From: CAJQQY01 sp964352225
GTDB lineage: Bacteria > Bacteroidota > Bacteroidia > Chitinophagales > Saprospiraceae
Direction: 5' to 3'
NCBI GenBank assembly: GCA_964352225.1
Contig: CAYGRM010000065.1
Location: 1 to 22,413, forward strand
Length of the DNA stretch: 22,413 nucleotides
This document shows positions 12,898-20,419 of the stretch, piece after piece; positions within the stretch are counted from its first letter, which is position 1; each line of letters opens with the position of its first letter. A program made the translations under genes and the position numbers. Below the pieces are notes generated by a model. It was not told where the DNA came from and did no database searches. It saw only the letters and a program-made list of their open reading frames with translations.

Positions 12898-14325
12898 TCA
12901 GTCATTATCATGATTTAATTTTAAAATCTCTTCGACCAACTCCTCCAACATTTCAATCGTAGAAAAAGAATTCATCAGAGTCACCCTCAAATAAATTGAG
13001 CCATTCAACATCGTTTGTACGATATAAAATTTTCCATCATGCAAAAGTCGTTTGCGTATTGTCGAATTTAACTCATTGAGTTCAGTTTGACTTCTCTCTT
13101 TTTTGAAAAATCGAAAACATACAATATTCGATTCAGGTTCATGGGCTATTTCAAAATTCGAATTCCCTCGAAGCATTTTTGCAAAAGCTCTTGCCAAATC
13201 ATAAGTGTAAGTTACATATTGGTCAAAAATCTCAACGCCATAATTTTTAATCAAAGAATAAATTTCTAAAACGGAGTTAAACTTTGTGCATTCGAAAGTT
13301 CGCTTTGTCAGGTTAAACCATTCCTCTTCTGAGTTTTCCCAGAGGTAATGTGCCTTTTGATGAAAGGTTCGATAACTGTCTTTTCCATTTTTATAAATTA
13401 ATGCTGTGATCAAACCTGCGGTCATCATCATTTTATGTCCATCGATAATAATAGAATCTGCGAGTTCAATTCCTTTGACGAGTGAGTTATATTTTTTAGA
13501 GAAAATAGCTGGACCACCATGTGCTCCATCAGCATGAAACCATAGGTTATGTTTTTGTGCAAATTTTCCATAAGCTTCCAGATCATCATATGCACCAACT
13601 GAAGTCGAACAGGCATTTCCGACGATGGCAAAGATGATTTTTCCTTCCGTAATTGCATTGTTATAAACTTCTTCTAATTGCGAAATGTCTGCTTGAAATT
13701 TTCCATTTGTTGGGATTTTGATAATCCCCGCATCGCCCAAACCCATAATTCTAACTGCTCGGTCAACACAATAATGTGCTTCCTCTGAAACCATGATGGC
13801 CAATTGTTTTCCCTCAGGATTTCCTTCATTCCAAATGTCTCCAAATCCTTTTACTTGTCGAGCAGTTAGAAGTGCAGTCAAATTTGCCAAAGTTCCTCCT
13901 GAGGTCAAAAAACCACTTGCGTCTTCCCCGTACCCAATATATTTTGAAAAAAAATCCATGACAATTTTTTCCATTGGAGCGGAGAGTGGAGACATTTCGT
14001 AAAGTCCTGAGCCATTTTTTAACGCACTTACCAACAAGCCGCTGAGTGCGGTATCGGGGAGGGGAGGAGCAACTTGATGACCCATATATTTTGGGTGATG
14101 TAGGTGCATAGAATGCTGTATTACTTTTTTGTAAAAATCTTCCTGAGAAGAATCAGATATCAAATATTGTTGCCAATCTTCGAGTGCTTCATCAGGTGAT
14201 CGCCATTTCATGACAGGCATTTTCGCTTGATTTACTTCTTCTAAATAATCAGCGATGGTATCAATTAATTGATGTCCATTTTTTCTAAAATCGGAAGGAT
14301 TGAATGCTTTTTGGAGTTTGTTCAT
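12898..14325 (-). CDS. Group II PLP-dependent decarboxylase, substrate unassigned
   Basis: 475-residue cytoplasmic enzyme of the pyridoxal-dependent decarboxylase family (aromatic amino acid, diaminobutyrate and glutamate decarboxylase relatives). HHPKYMGHQVAPPLP (76-90) lines the substrate entrance, TSGGTLANL (141-149) binds PLP phosphate, H184 stacks on the ring, HADGAHGG (264-271) holds D266, and IDGHKMM contains the Schiff-base lysine K298. It is clearly distinct from the enzyme at 10187-11572, sharing the fold but not the active-site wording (HHPKYMGHQ against FFNQLFGG). The HP-x-Y/F-x-GH style is common in the diaminobutyrate and tyrosine/DOPA decarboxylase branches, but I cannot choose a substrate. 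It is convergent with the Lrp/AsnC gene and separated from ProRS by repeat DNA and a terminator, so it is probably monocistronic. Confidence 0.85.
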   Translation of the reverse strand: MNKLQKAFNPSDFRKNGHQLIDTIADYLEEVNQAKMPVMKWRSPDEALEDWQQYLISDSSQEDFYKKVIQHSMHLHHPKYMGHQVAPPLPDTALSGLLVSALKNGSGLYEMSPLSAPMEKIVMDFFSKYIGYGEDASGFLTSGGTLANLTALLTARQVKGFGDIWNEGNPEGKQLAIMVSEEAHYCVDRAVRIMGLGDAGIIKIPTNGKFQADISQLEEVYNNAITEGKIIFAIVGNACSTSVGAYDDLEAYGKFAQKHNLWFHADGAHGGPAIFSKKYNSLVKGIELADSIIIDGHKMMMTAGLITALIYKNGKDSYRTFHQKAHYLWENSEEEWFNLTKRTFECTKFNSVLEIYSLIKNYGVEIFDQYVTYTYDLARAFAKMLRGNSNFEIAHEPESNIVCFRFFKKERSQTELNELNSTIRKRLLHDGKFYIVQTMLNGSIYLRVTLMNSFSTIEMLEELVEEILKLNHDND

Positions 14326-14338
14326 TAGTGCTTTTTTT

Positions 14339-14418
14339 ACTACAGATTACAAAGATTATACAGATTTTCATAGATTAATATTGAAAAAATATCTGTGAAA
14401 ATCTGTGCAATCTGTGGT
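14339..14418. repeat. CAGATT/AATCTG inverted repeat of dispersed type
   Basis: The left arm (14339-14382) contains ACAGATTACAAAGATT and CAGATTTTCATAGATT; the right arm (14388-14418) contains ATCTGTGAAAATCTGTG and CAATCTGTGG. The arms pair imperfectly around a short A-rich loop and each holds two to three CAGATT units in tandem. I recall similar CACAGATT strings between genes in many Bacteroidota genomes, so a dispersed non-coding repeat is likely. It lies just upstream of the 12898-14325 gene. Confidence 0.6.
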
Positions 14419-14453
14419 GCATTTTTTTAAAAACAAATTTACCAATTCCCAAT

Positions 14454-14491
14454 AAAAAAACCTGTCGCGAAACTATTCACAACAGGTTTTT
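14454..14491. terminator. ProRS terminator
   Basis: AAAAACCTGT pairs with ACAGGTTTTT (from 14482), with more pairs inside (GTGAA with TTCGC on the minus strand). Seven U follow on the minus strand. A second small hairpin, CCCCTTTAGGGG (14502-14513), sits between it and the ProRS stop. Confidence 0.85.
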
Positions 14492-14520
14492 ATTTTACGT
14501 TCCCCTTTAGGGGACAGGGG

Positions 14521-15987
14521 TTAATATGCTTTCGCAAAAACCACTCGTCGATTCGAAGGTTTCCCCGTCAAAATACATTTCCCTTCTTCGGCTGTCCAAT
14601 CATTTGGAATACAACGAATAGTTGCTTTGGTCAGTTCCTTAATCTTCTTTTCCGTCTCTACCGTTCCATCCCAATGGGCATAAATGAATCCACCTTTATT
14701 TTCCAAAATATCTTGGAATTCTTCCATCGTATCAGCTTTTGAAGTATGCGCTTCGCGATAATCCAAAGCACGTTGGAAAAGGTTATTTTGAATATCTTCC
14801 AATAATTGTTCAACGTGATCTGCGATACCTTCGAGAGGTTGGGAAGATTTTTCTTTTGTATCTCTTCGAGCTACTTCAACTACCCCATTTTCCAAATCTC
14901 TTTTTCCAATACCTAATCGAACAGGAATTCCGTGCATCTCATATTCAGCAAATTTAAAACCAGGACGTTTCTTTTTGTCTTGGTCGTATTTTACAGTAAT
15001 ACCTTTTGCTTTGAGATCCGTCATGATTTTTTCAACTGCTGCGTCGATTTCATCATTTGGTTTTGGAATAGGAATAATTACTACTTGAGTCGAAGCTAAT
15101 TTTGGAGGAACCACCAAGCCTTCATCATCAGAATGTGTCATAATCAATGCTCCCATCAGTCGAGTACTCACTCCCCAAGACGTCGCCCAAACATATTCTT
15201 CTTTTTGATTTTCATTCAAAAACTTCACGTCAAATGCTTTCGCAAAATTTTGGCCTAAAAAGTGAGAAGTTCCTGCTTGTAAGGCTTTTCCATCTTGCAT
15301 CAAAGCTTCAATGGTAAAAGTGTCAACGGCACCCGCGAATCTTTCATTTTCAGATTTGAAACCACGAATAACTGGTACCGCCATATATTCCTCTGCAAAT
15401 GTTGCATACACTTCTTGCATCTGTTTTGTTTCCGCAATTGCTTCTTCTTGAGTTGCGTGAGCAGTATGACCTTCCTGCCAAAGAAACTCAGCAGTTCGTA
15501 AAAACAAACGAGTTCTCATTTCCCAACGGACTACATTACACCATTGATTAACCAATATTGGCAAATCTCGGTAAGAGTTAATCCAATCTCTGTAAGTATT
15601 CCAAATGATCGTTTCGGAGGTAGGTCGAACGATTAATTCTTCTTCTAATTTTGAAGTTGGATCAACGATAACGCCTTCGCCATTTGGGTCATTCATCAAT
15701 CTATGATGGGTGACCACAGCACATTCTTTTGCAAAACCTTCAATGTGTGCAGCTTCTTTACTCAAAAAACTTTTTGGAATAAAAATCGGGAAGTAAGCAT
15801 TTTGATGACCAGTTTCTTTGAACATTTTGTCCAACTGACCTTGCATTTTTTCCCAAATACTAAATCCGTAAGGCTTAATCACCATACATCCTCGGACAGC
15901 TGAATTTTGAGCCAAGTTGGCTTTTTTGACAATGTCCAAATACCATTGGGAATAATCTTCTTCTCTACTTGTAATTTCTTTTGCCAT
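14521..15987 (-). CDS. proS: Prolyl-tRNA synthetase, short archaeal/eukaryotic-type
   Basis: 488-residue class II synthetase that charges tRNA-Pro with proline in the cytoplasm. Motif 1 is around NAYFPIFIPKSFL, motif 2 is RTRLFLRTAEFLWQEGHTAH, and motif 3 is GVSTRLMGALIMTHSDDEGL. The anticodon-binding domain follows (QVVIIPIPKPN...). The C-terminal domain ends GKPSNRRVVFAKAY, with the terminal Tyr typical of this type. There is no editing (INS) domain between motifs 2 and 3, as expected for the ~480-500-residue form that Bacteroidota carry. One complete copy with all motifs suggests it is the housekeeping enzyme. It is transcribed away from the low-complexity exported protein at 16325. The start ATG (15985-15987) gives the usual N-terminus. 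Confidence 0.97.
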   Translation of the reverse strand: MAKEITSREEDYSQWYLDIVKKANLAQNSAVRGCMVIKPYGFSIWEKMQGQLDKMFKETGHQNAYFPIFIPKSFLSKEAAHIEGFAKECAVVTHHRLMNDPNGEGVIVDPTSKLEEELIVRPTSETIIWNTYRDWINSYRDLPILVNQWCNVVRWEMRTRLFLRTAEFLWQEGHTAHATQEEAIAETKQMQEVYATFAEEYMAVPVIRGFKSENERFAGAVDTFTIEALMQDGKALQAGTSHFLGQNFAKAFDVKFLNENQKEEYVWATSWGVSTRLMGALIMTHSDDEGLVVPPKLASTQVVIIPIPKPNDEIDAAVEKIMTDLKAKGITVKYDQDKKKRPGFKFAEYEMHGIPVRLGIGKRDLENGVVEVARRDTKEKSSQPLEGIADHVEQLLEDIQNNLFQRALDYREAHTSKADTMEEFQDILENKGGFIYAHWDGTVETEKKIKELTKATIRCIPNDWTAEEGKCILTGKPSNRRVVFAKAY

Positions 15988-16324
15988 GATAAATTATATG
16001 TATTTATGAGTATTTGAGTTATCAGTATAAATTGCTTATATTAAGAAAGATGTGTTTTTTTTAAAAAAAAAGCAGATCTCAAAAAATAACCATTACTGAA
16101 ACTCATTTTTTTATATTAAAAAAAAGTTAAATGAATTTGTGAAGTGACGTGAAATCGACTATTCAGTCTAAATGAATGCATGTTAACGGCGACTTTAACA
16201 GTTTTAACATCAAACAAATTCAACTTTAATACTGTTTTAACTAAAAAAGAGGCACAAAAGTAATAAATTACGCTTGAACTTGTAAGAGAGTTTCGGTAAT
16301 TACAATCTTAAAAATTTTTACAAC
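15988..16324. other. 337-bp AT-rich divergent intergenic region
   Basis: No gene is seen here. It holds the start regions of ProRS (leftward) and the 16325 gene (rightward). Long A and T runs fill 16040-16130. Two near-identical stretches, CTTTAACAGTTTTAAC (16193-16208) and CTTTAATACTGTTTTAAC (16224-16241), form a spaced direct repeat that could be a regulator site. No clear TAnnTTTG box was found. Confidence 0.5.
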
Positions 16325-17407
16325 ATGAAATCTTATAAATTTTCCCTTTACATCACCGCAATTTTCCTTTTTGGATTAGTATCTATATCATTTGCACAGT
16401 ATGATGATATCTACTATAATCCAGATACGGATAGCGATTACTATGCTACTTCAACCTCATCTGATGATGATTACGACGAGTATGATGAATATGAAGAGTA
16501 TACTGAAGATAATGACAATTACTACGATGAAGATCGGAATAGTGGATATTACTATTCAAGTCGTATTCGTAGATTTAATCGACCTAATCGAGGATTTGGA
16601 TATTATGATCCTGTATTTGTAGATGCTTATGCATATGATCCATTTAATCCTTATTATGATCCATTTTTCTCTAGACCTTCAATCTACGTTAGTGTAGGAA
16701 ATGGATTTGGATATAATCGTTGGAACAGATACAACCGATGGAACAGATGGAATCGTTGGAATAATAATGGATTCTATAATAATAACTTCTATGGTGGATT
16801 TAGTCCATATTCTTACGGAGGTTTTGGCGGTGGTTTTAATAATCCATATAATAGCTACTATAATAATGCATATTGTCCACCTTCTTATTGGGGAGGGAAT
16901 GGATTTGCATCCAATAATATTCAAAATGCAAATACTCCGAATGTAACGAATACTTACTATGGTTCTCGCAGAGGAGGTAGTGTGAGAGCATCCGGAGGGA
17001 GTACGACAAGACAACAGCTCTATGCAAGACCAAATCCATCTAATGAGATTGCAACCAGTCGTGTTCGAACTAAATCAGGAGGAGTTTCAACTAAGGCTAA
17101 TCGTGCAGCAAATCCGACTAGAACTGCATCGTCAAGGTCAAATATTCGAAGAGAAGTTACTCGTGGTTCTAGCCCTACTCGTAGAAATGCGACTAGATCG
17201 TCATCAAGAAGAAATTCAGAGGTACGAACAAGAGGTACGAACAGAACAAGAAGTAGTAGCACGCGAAGCTCTTCTAGACCTTCAAGAAGCAGTAGTACAC
17301 GAAGTTCTTCTAGAAGTTCATCAAGAAGTAGCGGAGCTCGAAGTAGCAGTAAACCAAGAAGCAGTTCTAAATCTTCAGGTGGTTCTTCTCGAAAAAGAAA
17401 AAACTAA
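16325..17407 (+). CDS. Low-complexity exported protein: acidic Tyr, Asn/Gly/Trp and Ser/Arg blocks
   Basis: No named family. The 360-residue product starts with a signal peptide (hydrophobic 8-22, ending FAQ at 25). It then falls into three biased blocks. Residues 26-77 are rich in Asp, Glu and Tyr (DDDYDEYDEYEEYTEDND). Residues 78-200 are rich in Asn, Gly, Tyr, Trp and Phe, with tandem NRWNRYNRWNRWNRWN at about 131-146. Residues from about 210 to the end are strongly basic, dominated by Ser and Arg (repeated RSSSR/TRSSS units) and ending in RKRKN. The charge separation and lack of globular pattern suggest a disordered, possibly surface or extracellular-matrix protein able to self-associate or bind polyanions; this is inference. 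Ser/Arg repeats use mixed codons (agt, agc, tct, tca), so the protein pattern is not a simple DNA microsatellite. A good terminator follows. Confidence 0.75.
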   Translation: MKSYKFSLYITAIFLFGLVSISFAQYDDIYYNPDTDSDYYATSTSSDDDYDEYDEYEEYTEDNDNYYDEDRNSGYYYSSRIRRFNRPNRGFGYYDPVFVDAYAYDPFNPYYDPFFSRPSIYVSVGNGFGYNRWNRYNRWNRWNRWNNNGFYNNNFYGGFSPYSYGGFGGGFNNPYNSYYNNAYCPPSYWGGNGFASNNIQNANTPNVTNTYYGSRRGGSVRASGGSTTRQQLYARPNPSNEIATSRVRTKSGGVSTKANRAANPTRTASSRSNIRREVTRGSSPTRRNATRSSSRRNSEVRTRGTNRTRSSSTRSSSRPSRSSSTRSSSRSSSRSSGARSSSKPRSSSKSSGGSSRKRKN

Positions 17408-17447
17408 AAAAACAGTATTATTTTTAGAAATACTTTAGGATAAAAGG

Positions 17448-17485
17448 AATGGGTGAGTTTTGTAAAGAAATTCACCCATTTCTTT
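17448..17485 (+). terminator. Terminator behind the low-complexity protein gene
   Basis: AATGGGTGAGTTT (17448-17460) pairs with AAATTCACCCATT (17468-17480), one wobble, over a 7-base loop and followed by TCTTT. Confidence 0.8.
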
Positions 17486-17601
17486 GCCCCAAACAGACTA
17501 GCCTAAATCTTTATTTCAAAAACTTTGTTTTAATTTTACCAAAATCATCATGACTAAAGATGAAAGTTGATTCTATTTTCCAAATCAAAAAAGTAAACTC
17601 A

Positions 17602-19083
17602 ATGAAAAATATTATTGTATTAATTTTCATATCATTTAGCATAAATATATATGCTCAAACTATTTCCGATGCATTACGATATTCTAATTTAGAAGTTGGA
17701 GGAACAGCTAGAACGGTTGGAGTTGGAGGAGGAATTGGTGCCTTGGGGGCAGACTATTCTGTATTAAGTACAAATCCTGCGGGGATCGCAGCTTTCAGAA
17801 CAAATGAATTTGTGATCACGCCAGGGGTTTATAATTCAAAGGTTACTTCTTTGCTCGAGCGAGGCACAGGCAATGAACCAATAGATGAAAGTTTAGCTAA
17901 ATTCAATCTAGCGAATATTGGGATAATTTTAAATTATCGACCACAATATTCAAAATGGACTACTTTTAATATCGGAATTGGATTCAATCGATTAGCCTCT
18001 TTCAATCAAGATTTTATTTTTAGTGGAAAATCTCCAGGGTCTATAGTTCAGCGATTTACAGAGTTGGCCAATGATGGAATCTTTGATGATTTTGAAGGAA
18101 TTTTGGCTGAAAATGCAGCTGCGATTTATCCGTCTTCAACTAATCCAGATGTTTATACTAATGACTTTGAAGATCCGCTTACTTCACCTGATTATCAAAT
18201 AGAACGAGAGCAATTTTTTAAAACAAGAGGTTCTTATAGTGAGTTGGTTTTTTCCCTTGGAGCTAACTTTGATGAGAAATTAATGGTGGGAGCAACGATA
18301 GGTGTACCATTTATTAATTATGAAGAAGAAAAAACTTACGAAGAAAGAGATGTAGACACTTCTGTAATTTATTTTGATGAGCTCCTTTTTAGAGAAAATC
18401 TCTCCACTTCAGGAACTGGAATTAATTTAAAACTAGGGTTTATTTATCGAATTAGCCAAATGTTTCGAGTCGGAGCAGCGGTTCATACTCCAACAGCTTT
18501 TAATTTGACTGATAATTTTTCAACCCAGTTAAGATATGATTATACAGATGGGGGAGGAGCTTCTTCGTTTACTGAAGATTCACCTGAAGGAACTTTTGAT
18601 TATAAGCTAAAAACACCTTGGCGAGCTATGGCTAATTTTGCCGTTTTGTTTAATCGAAAAGGATTCATTACCGCAGATGTGGAGTATGTAGATTACTCTG
18701 TTTCTGAATTTAATTTGACAGAAAACAGTACGAGTATAGAAGATAGAAACTATGAAGTCGACTTAAATCAAGAAGTTGGAAATTCATTTCAGTCTGCTGT
18801 AAACCTTAGAATAGGAGGAGAATATGCCTATGAAAACTTGAGATTTAGGGCTGGATATGGGATAAGTGGCACACCTTATGCAGATAGTAATATTACAAAT
18901 AATGCTTATAGCCTAGGTTTCGGAATCCGTGAAAAAAGTTTTTATATTGACTTTGCCTATAGATATTCTAAGCTAACAGAAGGTTATATTCCTTATTTAT
19001 TGTCTGATCCAGAGTTAGAACAATTTGTGACGAATGATATTGCTAATACTAGAATTTTAATGACAGCTGGATTTAAATTTTAA
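17602..19083 (+). CDS. OmpP1/FadL-family outer-membrane transport protein
   Basis: 493-residue outer-membrane beta-barrel of the FadL/OmpP1 type, predicted to let hydrophobic molecules cross the outer membrane. The signal peptide MKNIIVLIFISFSINIYAQ (1-19) fixes the start at 17602; an in-frame ATG at 17560 would add 14 polar residues before it. The mature N-terminus has the FadL hatch signature (GGTARTVGVGGGIGALGADY followed by STNPAGIA, NPAG at 58-61). Many amphipathic beta strands follow, and the chain ends with the aromatic residue expected for barrel insertion (TAGFKF). Bacteroidota members are often misnamed hemin receptor. It sits near ProRS, an arrangement I recall from flavobacterial genomes. 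The precise ligand is unknown. Confidence 0.88.
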   Translation: MKNIIVLIFISFSINIYAQTISDALRYSNLEVGGTARTVGVGGGIGALGADYSVLSTNPAGIAAFRTNEFVITPGVYNSKVTSLLERGTGNEPIDESLAKFNLANIGIILNYRPQYSKWTTFNIGIGFNRLASFNQDFIFSGKSPGSIVQRFTELANDGIFDDFEGILAENAAAIYPSSTNPDVYTNDFEDPLTSPDYQIEREQFFKTRGSYSELVFSLGANFDEKLMVGATIGVPFINYEEEKTYEERDVDTSVIYFDELLFRENLSTSGTGINLKLGFIYRISQMFRVGAAVHTPTAFNLTDNFSTQLRYDYTDGGGASSFTEDSPEGTFDYKLKTPWRAMANFAVLFNRKGFITADVEYVDYSVSEFNLTENSTSIEDRNYEVDLNQEVGNSFQSAVNLRIGGEYAYENLRFRAGYGISGTPYADSNITNNAYSLGFGIREKSFYIDFAYRYSKLTEGYIPYLLSDPELEQFVTNDIANTRILMTAGFKF

Positions 19084-19101
19084 TTTTTCAAAAAAAAGCA
19101 T

Positions 19102-19137
19102 ATAGCATCATTTTTAAATATTTAAAAATGATGCTAT
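19102..19137. terminator. 36-bp perfect palindrome, probable 3' end hairpin
   Basis: Two 18-base arms, ATAGCATCATTTTTAAAT and its exact complement, join without spacer 18 bases behind the FadL-like gene. No T run follows on the + strand; the flanking A run would give U on the minus strand, although no minus-strand gene ends here. It probably marks the 3' end of the porin transcript. Confidence 0.6.
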
Positions 19138-19156
19138 GTCTCTCACTCGATAATTT

Positions 19157-19191
19157 GTCAAAAAATAATCAACTTTATATATTTTTTTGAC
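19157..19191. promoter_or_regulatory. Inverted repeat in the 19253 gene's upstream region
   Basis: GTCAAAAAATA (19157-19167) and TATTTTTTTGAC (19180-19191) form an inverted repeat with one extra T. The segment AAAAAATAATCAACTTT closely matches AAAAAATAACCAACTTT in the cysteine dioxygenase control region. It lies 61 bases before the start codon and could be an operator or part of the promoter. Confidence 0.35.
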
Positions 19192-19252
19192 ACTAGATCC
19201 TCCCAATTGTAGTTAAACAAACTTAGATCAAACCTAATTGAACAAGTTTTCT

Positions 19253-20272
19253 ATGAGAAAATTGATACTCATTTTATCATTATTTTTATTTGGATACTCC
19301 ACGCTTGATGGACAAGTGGAAGTGAACACTACAGAAGAGGGAACAGATTATCCAGAAGTAGATGAGCGAAAAATTATTGAAACCAAATGGCGTTACACTT
19401 ATGCTCTTCATCTCGAATCAAATACCATTTTTCATAAGGCGGAAAAAGATTATGAATACTTTCTGCATTTTAAGTATGACTACACCTATGATCAATTTCT
19501 TAATGGAGAATTTGATAAAGGTGTCTGGAGCCTTAATGGAAGTGATTTGTTTTATAGCTTTAAGCACATCAAAAAGTTTGAGATTGCTCAGGTTACTAAA
19601 AATATTTTGGTTCTAGAATTTGAGCAACCTAATAGTAAAGGAACTTACCAATATCACTTTGTTAGAGTGGAAACCAAGGATGCTCCTTTTATTAAACCAA
19701 TCAATGAACTTCCAGATATTTTAGTAGAGGAACTCGACCTTAAAAAAACTAGAAATCAATGGTGGACTTTTGGTAAAAAGAAAAAGAAGAAAAGAAGGTG
19801 GAGAAAGAAAAAAGAGGAACCAAAGGAAAAGGAAGTTTATATCAGTATTGAATTGATTGGAGGAGGATATTATGGAGGAATTGATCCAGTTTTGAGAGAT
19901 TATATTCACATCAAAAGTTCAGGCCGGTTAATTAAGGAATTTAAGAGTGTGAATAAAGGTTTGATGGTGACCAAAAAAACTATTTCGAGAGAAGAACTAG
20001 AAGCATTTGCTGAATTTATCATCACTCAAAAGTTTTTTGAAATTGAGCGTATGTATGATTGTGAAGATGCAATTTGTCAAAAAAGAAAAGCAAATAAACC
20101 CACACCCATTCCTCTGCGTTTAGCAGTAGCTTATGGCTCTCGCAAAAAAGTAGTAACCATAAGTATTTGGGGAAAAGATCAAAATAATGTGAAATATGTA
20201 GACTACCCGGATTCGATTGATAATATTGTTGAAGCTATTCAAAAAATGGCTCATCAAATGGGAGAATCTTAG
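19253..20272 (+). CDS. Exported protein of unknown function with Lys/Arg-rich linker
   Basis: 339 residues, no family recognised. A signal peptide (MRKLILILSLFLFGYSTLDGQ) supports the ATG at 19253 over an upstream TTG at 19238. The mature protein has two parts. Residues ~40-150 look beta-rich with regularly placed aromatics (KWRYTYALHLE, FLHFKYDYTYDQFLNGEFDKGVW, YQYHFVRVE), reminiscent of a lipocalin-like or calycin sheet. A very basic linker (about 170-190, GKKKKKKRRWRKKKEEPKEKE) leads to a second part (about 192-339) with GGGYYGGIDP and a pair of Cys (DCEDAIC) that could form a disulfide. It is probably periplasmic or bound to the envelope. It lies between the porin and hmgA in the same direction, but hairpins separate all three, so operon membership is unlikely. 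Confidence 0.75.
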   Translation: MRKLILILSLFLFGYSTLDGQVEVNTTEEGTDYPEVDERKIIETKWRYTYALHLESNTIFHKAEKDYEYFLHFKYDYTYDQFLNGEFDKGVWSLNGSDLFYSFKHIKKFEIAQVTKNILVLEFEQPNSKGTYQYHFVRVETKDAPFIKPINELPDILVEELDLKKTRNQWWTFGKKKKKKRRWRKKKEEPKEKEVYISIELIGGGYYGGIDPVLRDYIHIKSSGRLIKEFKSVNKGLMVTKKTISREELEAFAEFIITQKFFEIERMYDCEDAICQKRKANKPTPIPLRLAVAYGSRKKVVTISIWGKDQNNVKYVDYPDSIDNIVEAIQKMAHQMGES

Positions 20273-20302
20273 TCGAAATTAAATTGATGAAAGTCATTTG
20301 GA

Positions 20303-20343
20303 AAAAAAGCTCAATGTGAACAATTCACAATGAGCTTTTTTTT
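20303..20343 (+). terminator. Terminator behind the 19253 gene
   Basis: AAAAAAGCTCAATGTGAA pairs with TTCACAATGAGCTTTTTT with one mismatch over a 3-base loop, followed by a long T run. Confidence 0.9.
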
Positions 20344-20419
20344 ATATTTGATGAAAAGATTAGTTGCTAAGACAACTATTTTAAAATCAACTTCAATAAT
20401 ACGATTTAAAACATAGACA

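Noticed and set aside
10187..14325. A biosynthetic gene cluster built on two decarboxylases and the P450
   Set aside because: The P450 is 8 kb away with unrelated transporters and regulators between, no scaffold-forming enzyme is present, and each gene has its own terminators.
14339..14418. CRISPR-like array because of repeated CAGATT units
   Set aside because: The units are short, irregular and inverted, with no constant repeat-spacer period and no cas genes.
16392..17438. Several long overlapping frames on both strands of the low-complexity gene
   Set aside because: Biased, repetitive codons of the real gene leave few stops in other frames. The alternatives lack signal peptides or domains; only the 16325 frame begins with a convincing signal peptide.
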